NCBI GenBank assembly: GCA_015494035.1
Contig: WGBZ01000006.1
Span: forward strand, 1-5,155
Length of the DNA: 5,155 nucleotides
Source: Lysobacterales bacterium
Lineage (GTDB): Bacteria > Pseudomonadota > Gammaproteobacteria > Xanthomonadales > Marinicellaceae
Direction: 5' to 3'
The notes beneath the pieces are model-generated. The model saw nothing but the letters and a program-made list of their open reading frames with translations, was not told where the DNA came from and ran no database searches. Below are positions 1 to 5,155 of the stretch, piece by piece. The translations under genes and the position numbers were made by a program. Numbering within the stretch: the stretch's first letter is position 1; each line of letters begins with the position of its first letter.

Positions 1-612
1 ATCCAGACCGGTCTCGTGGCTCATGAGGTTGTGGTGAATGGGCAAATCCAGCTCGCCACAGATTTTCAAGGGCGAGGACAGAAACATATCCAGGGTGTTG
101 TTCACCGCACCTTCGGTGGAATTTTCCACCGGCACCACGCCAAAATCCGCCACGCCCGCTTCCACTTCGGCAAACACCGCGTCGATGCTGGATTCCGGCA
201 AGGCATTGATGGCGTGACCGAAAAAACGGTAGCTGGCCTGTTCGGAAAAAGTGCCCTGGGGACCCAGATAAGCCACATTGAGGGACTTTTGCTGCGCCAG
301 GCAGGCAGACATGATTTCGCGGAACAAACGCACCAGTGTCTCATCTGACAACGGGCCTTGATTGCGCGCCTTGACCGCCCGCAGCACCTGGGCCTCGCGT
401 TCAGGCCGGTAGTAGGCCGTGACGTCGCTGGCGCTGCCCTGTTTGCTTTTGGCCACCGTCTGCGCCAGTTCGGCCCGCTGTGAGATCAGGGCCTGAATGC
501 GCTCATCCAGCGCATCAATGCGCTGCCGCAATGCGCCCAGATCAGGCAACTGACCCGTGTCCTCCTGAGCAGAGTGGCCTTGACCGGGCTGGCTGGGCGG
601 TTTTTCAGCCAT
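1..612 (-). CDS. pheA: Chorismate mutase/prephenate dehydratase (P-protein), N-terminal 204 residues
   Basis: This bifunctional phenylalanine-biosynthesis enzyme converts chorismate to prephenate and then to phenylpyruvate in the cytoplasm. The reading frame is open from ATG 612 to the window edge, so 204 residues are visible and the C-terminus (rest of the dehydratase plus the ACT regulatory domain in this family) is missing. Residues about 22-108 are an AroQ-type chorismate mutase domain (LRQRIDALDERI at 28-39, then YYRPERE at 67-73 and LFREIMSACL at 96-105). The prephenate dehydratase domain begins near 113, with GPQGTFSE at 117-124 and ENSTEGAVN at 163-171. The start overlaps the end of serC by 8 bases (TATGGCTGA region), so translation is probably coupled; no strong Shine-Dalgarno precedes it. 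The serC-pheA order is common in gammaproteobacteria. Residues 1-21 are polar and look like a linker. Identification is firm; feedback regulation cannot be judged because the ACT domain lies outside the window. Confidence 0.96.
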   Translation of the reverse strand, partial: MAEKPPSQPGQGHSAQEDTGQLPDLGALRQRIDALDERIQALISQRAELAQTVAKSKQGSASDVTAYYRPEREAQVLRAVKARNQGPLSDETLVRLFREIMSACLAQQKSLNVAYLGPQGTFSEQASYRFFGHAINALPESSIDAVFAEVEAGVADFGVVPVENSTEGAVNNTLDMFLSSPLKICGELDLPIHHNLMSHETGLD

Positions 613-1690
613 AACGGTTCTCAAACTCCCGCATGAAATTCACCAGCGCCTGCACCCCTTCGATGGGCATGGCATTATAGAGACTGGCGCGCATACCGCC
701 CACAAAGCGGTGGCCTTTCAGGGCCAGCAAACCGGCCGCCCGGCTTTCTTCCAGAAAACGCTCGTTAAGGGATTCATCGGCCAGCCAGAAAGTGACATTC
801 ATGCGCGAACGGTGTTCGGGCCGCACCGGGTTGGTGTAAAAGTCGCTGCTGTCGATAAACCGGTATAAGGCCTCGGCTTTTTCCTGATTGCGCTGTGCCA
901 TGGCGTCCAGTCCGCCGTTCTCCTGCAGCCAGTGCAACACCAGATTGGCCACGTACCAGGGAAACGTAGGCGGCGTGTTGTGCAGTGACTGGCTGTTGGC
1001 GTAAGTGCGGTAATCTAGCATCAGCGGCAAACCAGAGGGCGCCCTGTGGAGCAAATCTTCACGCACAATGCCCAGGGTGATACCGGCAATGCCCAGGTTT
1101 TTTTGCGCGCTGCCGTAAATGTAACCGTAACGGGTGATATCCAGTGGGCGTGACAGCAGGTTGGAAGTCATGTCCGCCACCACCGGCACCTGATGCGGCA
1201 CGTCGGGGTCGTGATGCCACTCGATGCCTTCCAGGGTTTCATTAGGGGTAAAATGAAAATAGGCCGTTTCCGGCGTGATGCGATCGAAATTGTGGGCCGG
1301 AATTTCTGCGTAGGGCCGGTCTTTGTTGTAAGGCATCAACGGTTCTGCCTGACAGAACTTGCCGGCTTCGCCAATGGCATCCTTGCCCCAGTGGCCCTGT
1401 ACGAAGTAGATGGCCTGCTGGTCGGGACGGGCAAAATTCATTGGCACCATGGAATACTGCTGGCGGGCGCCACCGGGCATGAATAAAATGCGGTAATTGT
1501 CGGGCAAGTCGAGCAGGTCCCGCAACAGTGCTTCGGTTTCGTCCACCAGTTGCCGAAACTCCGGCCCGCGATGGGACACTTCCATTACGGAAACACCGGT
1601 GCCACGCCAGTTGGGGAGTTCGTCGGCAATGCGCTGTTTGACCGCCTCCGGCAGCATGGCCGGGCCAGGACTGAAATTGTAAATGCTCAT
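605..1690 (-). CDS. serC: Phosphoserine aminotransferase
   Basis: A cytoplasmic PLP enzyme that transaminates 3-phosphohydroxypyruvate with glutamate to give phosphoserine. It serves serine synthesis and, in many gammaproteobacteria, pyridoxal phosphate synthesis. The 361-residue length matches the family. Visible motifs are NFSPGPAMLP (5-14), SHRGPEF (39-45), the cofactor loop GGARQQ (73-78), HW at 100-101, ADMTS (172-176), the Schiff-base lysine K197 in YGSAQKNLG, and the C-terminal GHRFVGGMRASLYNAMP. From memory, the loop and the C-terminal half resemble the Legionella-type branch more than E. coli SerC; this was not tested by alignment. The start ATG 1690 has a GGA six bases upstream and gives the canonical MSIYNFSPGP start. 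The stop lies inside the first codons of pheA, indicating one operon. No convincing sigma70 promoter was found upstream. The gene appears intact. Confidence 0.98.
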   Translation of the reverse strand: MSIYNFSPGPAMLPEAVKQRIADELPNWRGTGVSVMEVSHRGPEFRQLVDETEALLRDLLDLPDNYRILFMPGGARQQYSMVPMNFARPDQQAIYFVQGHWGKDAIGEAGKFCQAEPLMPYNKDRPYAEIPAHNFDRITPETAYFHFTPNETLEGIEWHHDPDVPHQVPVVADMTSNLLSRPLDITRYGYIYGSAQKNLGIAGITLGIVREDLLHRAPSGLPLMLDYRTYANSQSLHNTPPTFPWYVANLVLHWLQENGGLDAMAQRNQEKAEALYRFIDSSDFYTNPVRPEHRSRMNVTFWLADESLNERFLEESRAAGLLALKGHRFVGGMRASLYNAMPIEGVQALVNFMREFENRYG

Positions 1691-1823
1691 GTTTTTCCAA
1701 TCAGTTGAAACATTATTTGGCTGTTGGGGTTCAAAAGACCTAAGGAGCCTCTAACTGCCGGTGCAAAAACGCGCCCCACTAAAAACAGCATCCACGCCAA
1801 GACACAAACGTGAGAATACTACC
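1691..1823. other. Divergent intergenic region between serC and msrP
   Basis: These 133 bases must hold the promoters of the serC-pheA operon (leftward) and of msrP (rightward), unless msrP uses a GTG at 1761. TTGAAA at 1705-1710 (plus strand) and TTGAAC, the complement of GTTCAA at 1729-1734, resemble -35 boxes, but neither has a good -10 box at normal spacing, so no promoter is called. AAGGAG at 1742-1747 looks like a Shine-Dalgarno but has no start codon at a usable distance; the nearest GTG is 13 bases further on. The stretch 1740-1757 also resembles the terminal repeat of the mobile elements found downstream. No clear operator palindrome was seen. Confidence 0.5.
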
Positions 1824-2783
1824 ATGAAATTTAGGCCTGATTGCCACCAGAATGAAGTGACCGATGAACAAATCGCCTGCCACCGGCGGAGCTTTCTGAA
1901 AAACGCTGGCCTGCTGGCTACAGGCGGGGTACTGGCCGGTTGCGATTCACGCGCCCAACCAGCCTCTGACAAGGCCGCAAAAGGTGCCGAGTGCGCACCC
2001 TATAACGTGTTGTGCGAAGACATCACGGCAGAAAAATACGCCACCAGCTATAACAATTTTTACGAGTTCAGCCTGACCAAAGACGGCCCCAGCCGCCTGG
2101 CCGGAGACTTTAATCCCCATCCGTGGACAGTCAGGGTTGAAGGCCTGGTTGAATCCCCTGCAGTGTATGACCTGGAGAAGCTCATTGCCGGCTGCCACCA
2201 GGAGGAACGCATCTACCGCTTCCGCTGCGTGGAAGCCTGGTCCATGGTCATTCCCTGGAACGGCTTTGCCCTGCACCACCTGATTAAAAAACTGCGGCCG
2301 CTTTCTGCTGCCCGGTTTGTGGAGTTTGAAACCCTCTACGACCCCAAGCGCATGCCCAATCAGAACCGCCAGGTAATTCCGTGGCCGTACCGCGAGGGCC
2401 TGCGCATGGACGAAGCCATGAACGAGCTGGCCTTTATGGCCACCGGCATGTATGGCAAGCCATTACCCAATCAGAACGGCGCCCCCATCCGCCTGGTGGT
2501 GCCGTGGAAATACGGCTTCAAAAGCATCAAGTCCATCGTGGCCATCCGCTTTACCGACAAGCAACCGCTCAATTCCTGGCACCAGATCGCCCCCCAGGAG
2601 TACGGCTTCTACGCCAATGTCAATCCCGAGGTGGACCACCCGCGCTGGTCGCAGGCCAGCGAACGCCGCATCGGTGCCAAGGCCTCCCTGTTCAACCCGC
2701 GCATCAAAACCTTGCCGTTCAATGGCTATGGTGAGTACGTGGCCCACTTATACAAGGGCATGGATTTGCGTAAATTCTTTTGA
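1824..2783 (+). CDS. msrP: MsrP, periplasmic protein-methionine-sulfoxide reductase catalytic subunit
   Basis: A molybdopterin enzyme of the sulfite-oxidase fold that reduces methionine sulfoxide in oxidised envelope proteins, taking electrons from MsrQ. It is 319 residues from ATG 1824. HRRSFLK at 20-26 is a twin-arginine export motif, followed by a hydrophobic stretch and LAGC at 37-40. Family hallmarks are YNNFYEF (76-82), the molybdenum-ligand Cys135 in YRFRCVEAWSMV, NGAPIRLVVPWKYGFK (208-223), and GFYANVNPEVDHPRWSQA (261-278). A GTG at 1761 would add 21 residues before the signal peptide but has a poorly placed ribosome site. ATG 1824 has only a weak GAGA eight bases upstream, yet puts the twin arginines at 21-22, as expected for a Tat signal. 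LAGC followed by Asp is a perfect lipobox, unlike soluble E. coli MsrP, so this protein may be a lipoprotein. C57 and C64 in the mature N-terminus are extra cysteines. msrQ follows, as usual. Confidence 0.95.
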   Translation: MKFRPDCHQNEVTDEQIACHRRSFLKNAGLLATGGVLAGCDSRAQPASDKAAKGAECAPYNVLCEDITAEKYATSYNNFYEFSLTKDGPSRLAGDFNPHPWTVRVEGLVESPAVYDLEKLIAGCHQEERIYRFRCVEAWSMVIPWNGFALHHLIKKLRPLSAARFVEFETLYDPKRMPNQNRQVIPWPYREGLRMDEAMNELAFMATGMYGKPLPNQNGAPIRLVVPWKYGFKSIKSIVAIRFTDKQPLNSWHQIAPQEYGFYANVNPEVDHPRWSQASERRIGAKASLFNPRIKTLPFNGYGEYVAHLYKGMDLRKFF

Positions 2784-2863
2784 CCGCAGCGGGTGAGCAT
2801 GGCAGGATTTGCCGTAAGGGAACTCAAACCTGCTGACCTGTTTTGCTGGATTTCGGGTTCTGC

Positions 2864-2926
2864 ATGAAAAATCTCTGTTGGCCTAAGGAAGCTCTGATTG
2901 AATCTGGCGCGAGCAGATTGTTGTGA
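2864..2926 (+). pseudogene. Severed original 5' end of msrQ, now a 20-codon reading frame
   Basis: ATG 2864 begins MKNLCWP, then runs into mobile element copy A and stops at TGA 2924-2926 after 20 codons. If the element (2887-3047) and one copy of the CTAA duplication are removed, this ATG reads on in frame as MKNLCWPKVALIILLTLPF into msrQ. That gives an N-terminus of normal MsrQ length, about 28 residues before LSADPV. This is good evidence that 2864 was the original msrQ start. The Shine-Dalgarno is weak (GGG about seven bases upstream). It could still be translated as a short upstream peptide from the msrP transcript; no function is implied. Confidence 0.8.
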
Positions 2927-2946
2927 AAAATTGTTCAGTTCAAGGC

Positions 2947-2986
2947 GCAAACCGCACATAATAGCAAGGCTATTGCGAAGGTTTGC
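2947..2986 (+). repeat. Internal hairpin of MITE copy A
   Basis: Nested inverted repeats form an imperfect stem-loop. GCAAACC (2947-2953) pairs with GGTTTGC (2980-2986). Inside it, GCA (2954-2956) pairs with TGC (2974-2976) and ATAGC (2961-2965) pairs with GCTAT (2969-2973) around the loop AAG. The same bases occur unchanged in copy B at 3666-3705, and the part visible in copy C is nearly identical. In RNA it lies just upstream of the new msrQ start at 2996, so it could affect initiation or message stability. Confidence 0.7.
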
Positions 2987-2995
2987 AACGCAGAA

Positions 2996-3604
2996 ATGGA
3001 CGATTTTATGCTGCAAGATGCCGTGTCACGATTCAATCAGAGGTTCCCTAAAGTGGCCCTGATCATTCTTCTCACCTTGCCCTTTGCCAACCTGGTGTAT
3101 CTGGGCTTGCATGACGACCTCAGTGCCGACCCGGTGGAGTACGTGCTGCATTACACCGGCATCTGGGCCTTGCGGCTGTTGCTGCTGACTCTGGCCATCA
3201 CACCCTTGAGGCAGCTGTTTGGCGCACCGGTGTTAATCCGTTTCCGACGCATTCTGGGCATAGCCACCTGGGTTTATGCCACGTTGCATTTTGCCGTTTA
3301 CCTGAGCCTGGACCTGCAGTTCGACTTTGCCCACCTGTGGCAGGACATTCTCAAACGGCCGTATATCACCGTTGGTTTTTTGGCCTGGTTGCTGATGACG
3401 CCCCTGGCCCTGACTTCCAGCAACCGTGCGGTGCGTGCGCTGGGCCGGCGCTGGAAAAAACTGCATCGGCTGATTTACCTCATTACCCTGCTGGCCTGCC
3501 TGCACTTTATCTGGCTGGTCAAGGCAGACTTGTTCGAGCCGTTGATTTATACTGCCATCGCGTTGCTGCTACTGTTCTACCGTCTGGTCAAAGCCAGCCG
3601 CTAG
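2996..3604 (+). CDS. msrQ: MsrQ, heme-binding membrane partner of MsrP, with a MITE-derived N-terminus
   Basis: An inner-membrane heme b protein of the ferric-reductase-like superfamily that carries quinone or flavin electrons to MsrP. The 202-residue frame shows about six hydrophobic segments, LSADPVEYVLHYTG (42-55), LIRFRRILG (80-88), heme-ligand-type histidines H98, H157 and H170 (E. coli MsrQ has the same 13-residue gap between its last two), and GRRWKKLHRLIY. Residues 1-17 (MDDFMLQDAVSRFNQRF) are encoded by mobile element copy A and do not belong to the family. Alternative starts are ATG 3008, with GGA seven bases upstream, and GTG 3053, with AGAGG nine bases upstream; the latter gives 183 residues. 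ATG 2996 is the longest option, but its GAAGG lies 14 bases away inside a hairpin stem. The stop TAG lies in the CTAG target of copy B. The core is intact and no frameshift is seen. Whether it is well expressed is unknown. Confidence 0.88.
   Translation: MDDFMLQDAVSRFNQRFPKVALIILLTLPFANLVYLGLHDDLSADPVEYVLHYTGIWALRLLLLTLAITPLRQLFGAPVLIRFRRILGIATWVYATLHFAVYLSLDLQFDFAHLWQDILKRPYITVGFLAWLLMTPLALTSSNRAVRALGRRWKKLHRLIYLITLLACLHFIWLVKADLFEPLIYTAIALLLLFYRLVKASR
3038..3043 (+). promoter_or_regulatory. Shine-Dalgarno-like CAGAGG at the right end of copy A
   Basis: CAGAGG lies nine bases before GTG 3053, the first family-like codon of MsrQ (VALIILL). The final G at 3043 is specific to copy A; copies B and C have T and C there. 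It could allow translation of an MsrQ lacking the transposon-encoded residues. This is inference from spacing and sequence only. Confidence 0.35.
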
Positions 3605-3766
3605 GGAAGCCCTGATTGAATCTGGCGCGTGCAGATTGTGTGTGAAAAATTGTTCAGTTCAAGGCGCAAACCGCACATAATAGCAAGGCTATTGCGAAGG
3701 TTTGCAACGCAGAAATGGTCGGTTTTACGCCGCAAGATGCCGTGTCACGATTCGATCAGAGTTTCC
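3605..3766 (+). mobile_element. MITE copy B, inserted at the msrQ stop codon
   Basis: A 162-bp copy in the same orientation as copy A. Terminal inverted repeats are at 3605-3622 and 3749-3766, matching at 15 of 18 bases. It is flanked by CTAG at 3601-3604 and 3767-3770, the 4-bp target duplication. The left CTAG contains the TAG stop of msrQ, so the insertion left the protein unchanged. The internal hairpin is at 3666-3705. No transposase gene is present. A frame from the internal ATG at 3716 leaves the element and stops shortly after at TAG 3778-3780, so it does not reach the next gene. Confidence 0.93.
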
Positions 3767-3796
3767 CTAGCGCTTGTTAGCACCACGCACGATGGC

Positions 3797-3811
3797 CCAA
3801 CCGGTGGTTGG
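3797..3811. repeat. Perfect 6-bp inverted repeat upstream of the exporter gene
   Basis: CCAACC-GGT-GGTTGG lies 29 bases before ATG 3840, between copy B and the exporter start. It could be an operator half-site pair or a small hairpin in the 5' leader. No T-run follows, so it is not a terminator. A single short palindrome of this size can occur by chance. Confidence 0.35.
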
Positions 3812-3839
3812 TCTGACCCGTATCCCCTGCTTTTGATTT

Positions 3840-5060
3840 ATGCCCATGACCGACCAAACCAACCACGCCAAGGCCCGTTTGCTGATGCGCCTGGGCAAAG
3901 CCATTTCCGAGGCCGGCGCACCGGCACACCGGCTCGAGTCCTCCATGCAGGTGCTCATGGACAAAATTGGCCTGCACGGCAGTTTTTTTGCCATGCCAAC
4001 GGCCCTGATTGCCTCCCTGGGCAGCGAAGACCGCCAGCAGGCTTACATGGAACGCATCACTCCAGGCGACATCAATCTGGAACGCATTGTCGATCTAAGC
4101 GAAGTGATTGCCGCGCTGGAGAGCGACAACATCGGCATTGAACAGGCTCTGAAACGCATCGACGCCATCATTAAACGTCCCCTGGCCTACCCTTTCTGGC
4201 TCACAGTGCTGTCATTTGGCCTGGCCTCGGCCAGTGTGGCCGGCCTGTTTGGCGGCAGCTGGCTGGACGTGCTGTTTTCCGGTTTGATGGGGCTGATTAC
4301 CGGTGGCTTTCTTATTTCCACCGCCGGTCATGACAACATAAAACAACTGCACACGCCGCTGGCCGCCGCCGTGGTCGGATTTCTGTCGCTGGTGATTGCG
4401 GCCCGCTTTGCGCAGGTCAATTACCTCACCGTCTCCCTGGCCGGGCTGATTATTCTGGTGCCTGGCCTCAGTTTCACCATTGCCATCCGGGAACTGTCCA
4501 CCGGCCACCTGGTCTCCGGCAGTGCGCGCATGGCCGGGGCCATCACGGTGTTTTTGTTGTTGAGTTTCGGCATTGCCCTGGGTTACATGCTGGGCGATTA
4601 CTGGCTGGGCACACCGCCCATGCCCGAGGCTCAACCCATCCCCGAGTGGTTTCTGCTGCTCTCCCTGTTACTCATCAGCCTGTCGTTTACGGTGCTGTTC
4701 AACGCCCGATTGCGTGACAGCGTCTGGCTACTGGCCACTGTGGCTTTGGCGATTCTGGGCTCGAAACTGCTGGGACAATGGCTGCAGCAGCCCTTTCTGG
4801 CTTTTGCGGTGGTGCTGCTGATTTCCATTTTTGGCAACCTGTATTCGCGCCTGAGCGGCAAGCCCGCTTCCCTGATTCATATTCCAGGCGTCATGTTGCT
4901 GGTGCCCGGTTCGGTGGGTTTTCACTCCATTTCCGCCATGTTGCAACACGACACCCTGGCCGGCATTGAAATTGCCTTCAAGGCATTGCTGATTGCCGTG
5001 TCCATCGCCGTGGGGCTGCTGGCGGGCAACCTGTTTGTGCCGCCCAAAAAGGCGCTCTAG
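3840..5060 (+). CDS. ThrE-family threonine/serine exporter-like membrane protein (fused YjjP-YjjB type)
   Basis: A 406-residue integral inner-membrane protein of the ThrE family. It combines in one chain what E. coli splits into YjjP and YjjB. Residues 1-115 form the soluble N-terminal part, with GAPAHRLESSM (26-36) and FFAMPTALIA (49-58). About ten hydrophobic segments follow from residue 118. Conserved-looking motifs are LVPGLSFTIAIRELSTGH (206-223) and, in the second domain, IPGVMLLVPGSVGFHS (348-363). ThrE of Corynebacterium exports threonine and serine, while YjjPB has been linked to succinate, so the substrate here is not certain. ATG 3840 follows an in-frame TGA at 3834; ATG 3846 is the alternative. 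Neither has a recognisable Shine-Dalgarno, which is unusual beside the other genes. The stop TAG lies in the CTAG target of copy C. It may share a transcript with msrQ through copy B, but that is not shown. Confidence 0.9.
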   Translation: MPMTDQTNHAKARLLMRLGKAISEAGAPAHRLESSMQVLMDKIGLHGSFFAMPTALIASLGSEDRQQAYMERITPGDINLERIVDLSEVIAALESDNIGIEQALKRIDAIIKRPLAYPFWLTVLSFGLASASVAGLFGGSWLDVLFSGLMGLITGGFLISTAGHDNIKQLHTPLAAAVVGFLSLVIAARFAQVNYLTVSLAGLIILVPGLSFTIAIRELSTGHLVSGSARMAGAITVFLLLSFGIALGYMLGDYWLGTPPMPEAQPIPEWFLLLSLLLISLSFTVLFNARLRDSVWLLATVALAILGSKLLGQWLQQPFLAFAVVLLISIFGNLYSRLSGKPASLIHIPGVMLLVPGSVGFHSISAMLQHDTLAGIEIAFKALLIAVSIAVGLLAGNLFVPPKKAL

Positions 5061-5155
5061 GGAAGCTCTGATCGAATCGTGACACGGCATCTTGCGGCGT
5101 AAAACCGTCCATTTCTGTGTTGCAAACCTTCGCAATAGCCTTGCTATTACGTGCG
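5061..5155 (-). mobile_element. MITE copy C, inverted, inserted at the exporter stop codon, cut by window edge
   Basis: The reverse complement of these 95 bases matches the last 95 bases of copy B with four substitutions. The terminal repeat is at 5061-5078 (GGAAGCTCTGATCGAATC), preceded by CTAG at 5057-5060, which includes the TAG stop of the exporter gene. About 65 more bases, the other terminal repeat and a second CTAG are expected just outside the window. It lies opposite to copies A and B, so B and C form an inverted pair around the exporter gene. Confidence 0.9.

Larger units (their letters stand above)
2887..3047 (+). mobile_element. MITE copy A, IS5-like, inserted in the 5' end of msrQ
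   Basis: A 161-bp non-autonomous element without a transposase gene. Its terminal inverted repeats are 2887-2904 (GGAAGCTCTGATTGAATC) and 3030-3047, matching at 17 of 18 bases. Both sides are flanked by CTAA (2883-2886 and 3048-3051), a 4-bp target duplication. It differs from copy B by eight substitutions and a one-base gap, with a long identical stretch in the middle. The GGAA termini and YTAR-type target fit the IS5 subgroup of the IS5 family, where IS5 itself targets CTAG; assignment to that family is inference. It separates the first seven codons of msrQ from the rest and supplies new in-frame start codons. Confidence 0.92.

Noticed and set aside
605..1690. Functional link between serC (serine synthesis) and the ThrE-like exporter
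   Set aside because: They are on opposite strands, more than 2 kb apart, with msrPQ between them. Proximity alone does not support serine as the exporter substrate.
1761..1823. GTG 1761 as the msrP start
   Set aside because: The AAGGAG upstream is 13 bases away, and the extra 21 residues would put the twin arginines at 42-43, unusually far from the N-terminus. ATG 1824 is preferred.
2931..2962. Outward promoter inside the MITE (TTGTTC and CATAAT)
   Set aside because: The -10-like CATAAT is good, but the spacing to TTGTTC is 20 bases and no better -35 box exists at 16-18 bases, so a promoter cannot be supported.
2884..3050. TA dinucleotide target duplication, suggesting an IS630/Tc1-type element
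   Set aside because: The flanks match over four bases (CTAA/CTAA for A, CTAG/CTAG for B). The apparent A/G mismatch at the first element base in copy A disappears when those four bases are taken as the duplication, which fits IS5-type elements better.
3629..4141. 170-codon plus-strand reading frame
   Set aside because: Its first part is MITE copy B read in another frame and the rest is an off-frame shadow of the exporter gene. The shared peptide RRFATQKW also appears in a minus-strand frame at 4728-5135 simply because copy C is the same repeat inverted.

Overview
The window looks like chromosomal DNA of a gammaproteobacterium. The serC-pheA pair, with a chorismate mutase/prephenate dehydratase P-protein directly after serC, and the msrP-msrQ pair are typical of that class. 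SerC belongs by eye to the Legionella-like branch rather than the E. coli one. No plasmid, phage, tRNA, rRNA or CRISPR signature is visible.

Layout. On the minus strand, serC (605-1690) runs into pheA (1-612, cut by the window edge) with an 8-base overlap. This is an amino-acid biosynthesis operon. A 133-base divergent gap (1691-1823) separates it from a plus-strand block: msrP (1824-2783), msrQ (2996-3604 as now readable) and a full-length ThrE-family exporter (3840-5060). MsrP and MsrQ form the periplasmic methionine sulfoxide repair system: MsrQ is a heme membrane protein that passes electrons to the molybdopterin enzyme MsrP. Here MsrP carries a twin-arginine signal that ends in a perfect lipobox, so it may be a membrane-anchored lipoprotein.

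The most notable content is a family of about 161-162 bp miniature inverted-repeat elements (MITEs), with three copies in 2.3 kb: A (2887-3047, +), B (3605-3766, +) and C (5061-5155, -, cut by the window edge). They have 18-bp terminal inverted repeats starting GGAAGC, an internal hairpin, and 4-bp CTAA or CTAG target duplications. That fits non-autonomous relatives of the IS5 group. Copies B and C sit exactly on the amber stop codons of msrQ and the exporter gene, since the CTAG target contains the TAG.

Copy A is inserted inside the 5' end of msrQ. Deleting the element and one CTAA restores a clean ATG-initiated MsrQ N-terminus (start 2864, MKNLCW-PKVALII). In the present sequence that start runs into a TGA inside the element after 20 codons. 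The element itself supplies new in-frame starts (ATG 2996, ATG 3008), or a Shine-Dalgarno-like AGAGG ahead of GTG 3053. msrQ is therefore either a gene with a transposon-derived N-terminus or a gene with a crippled start.
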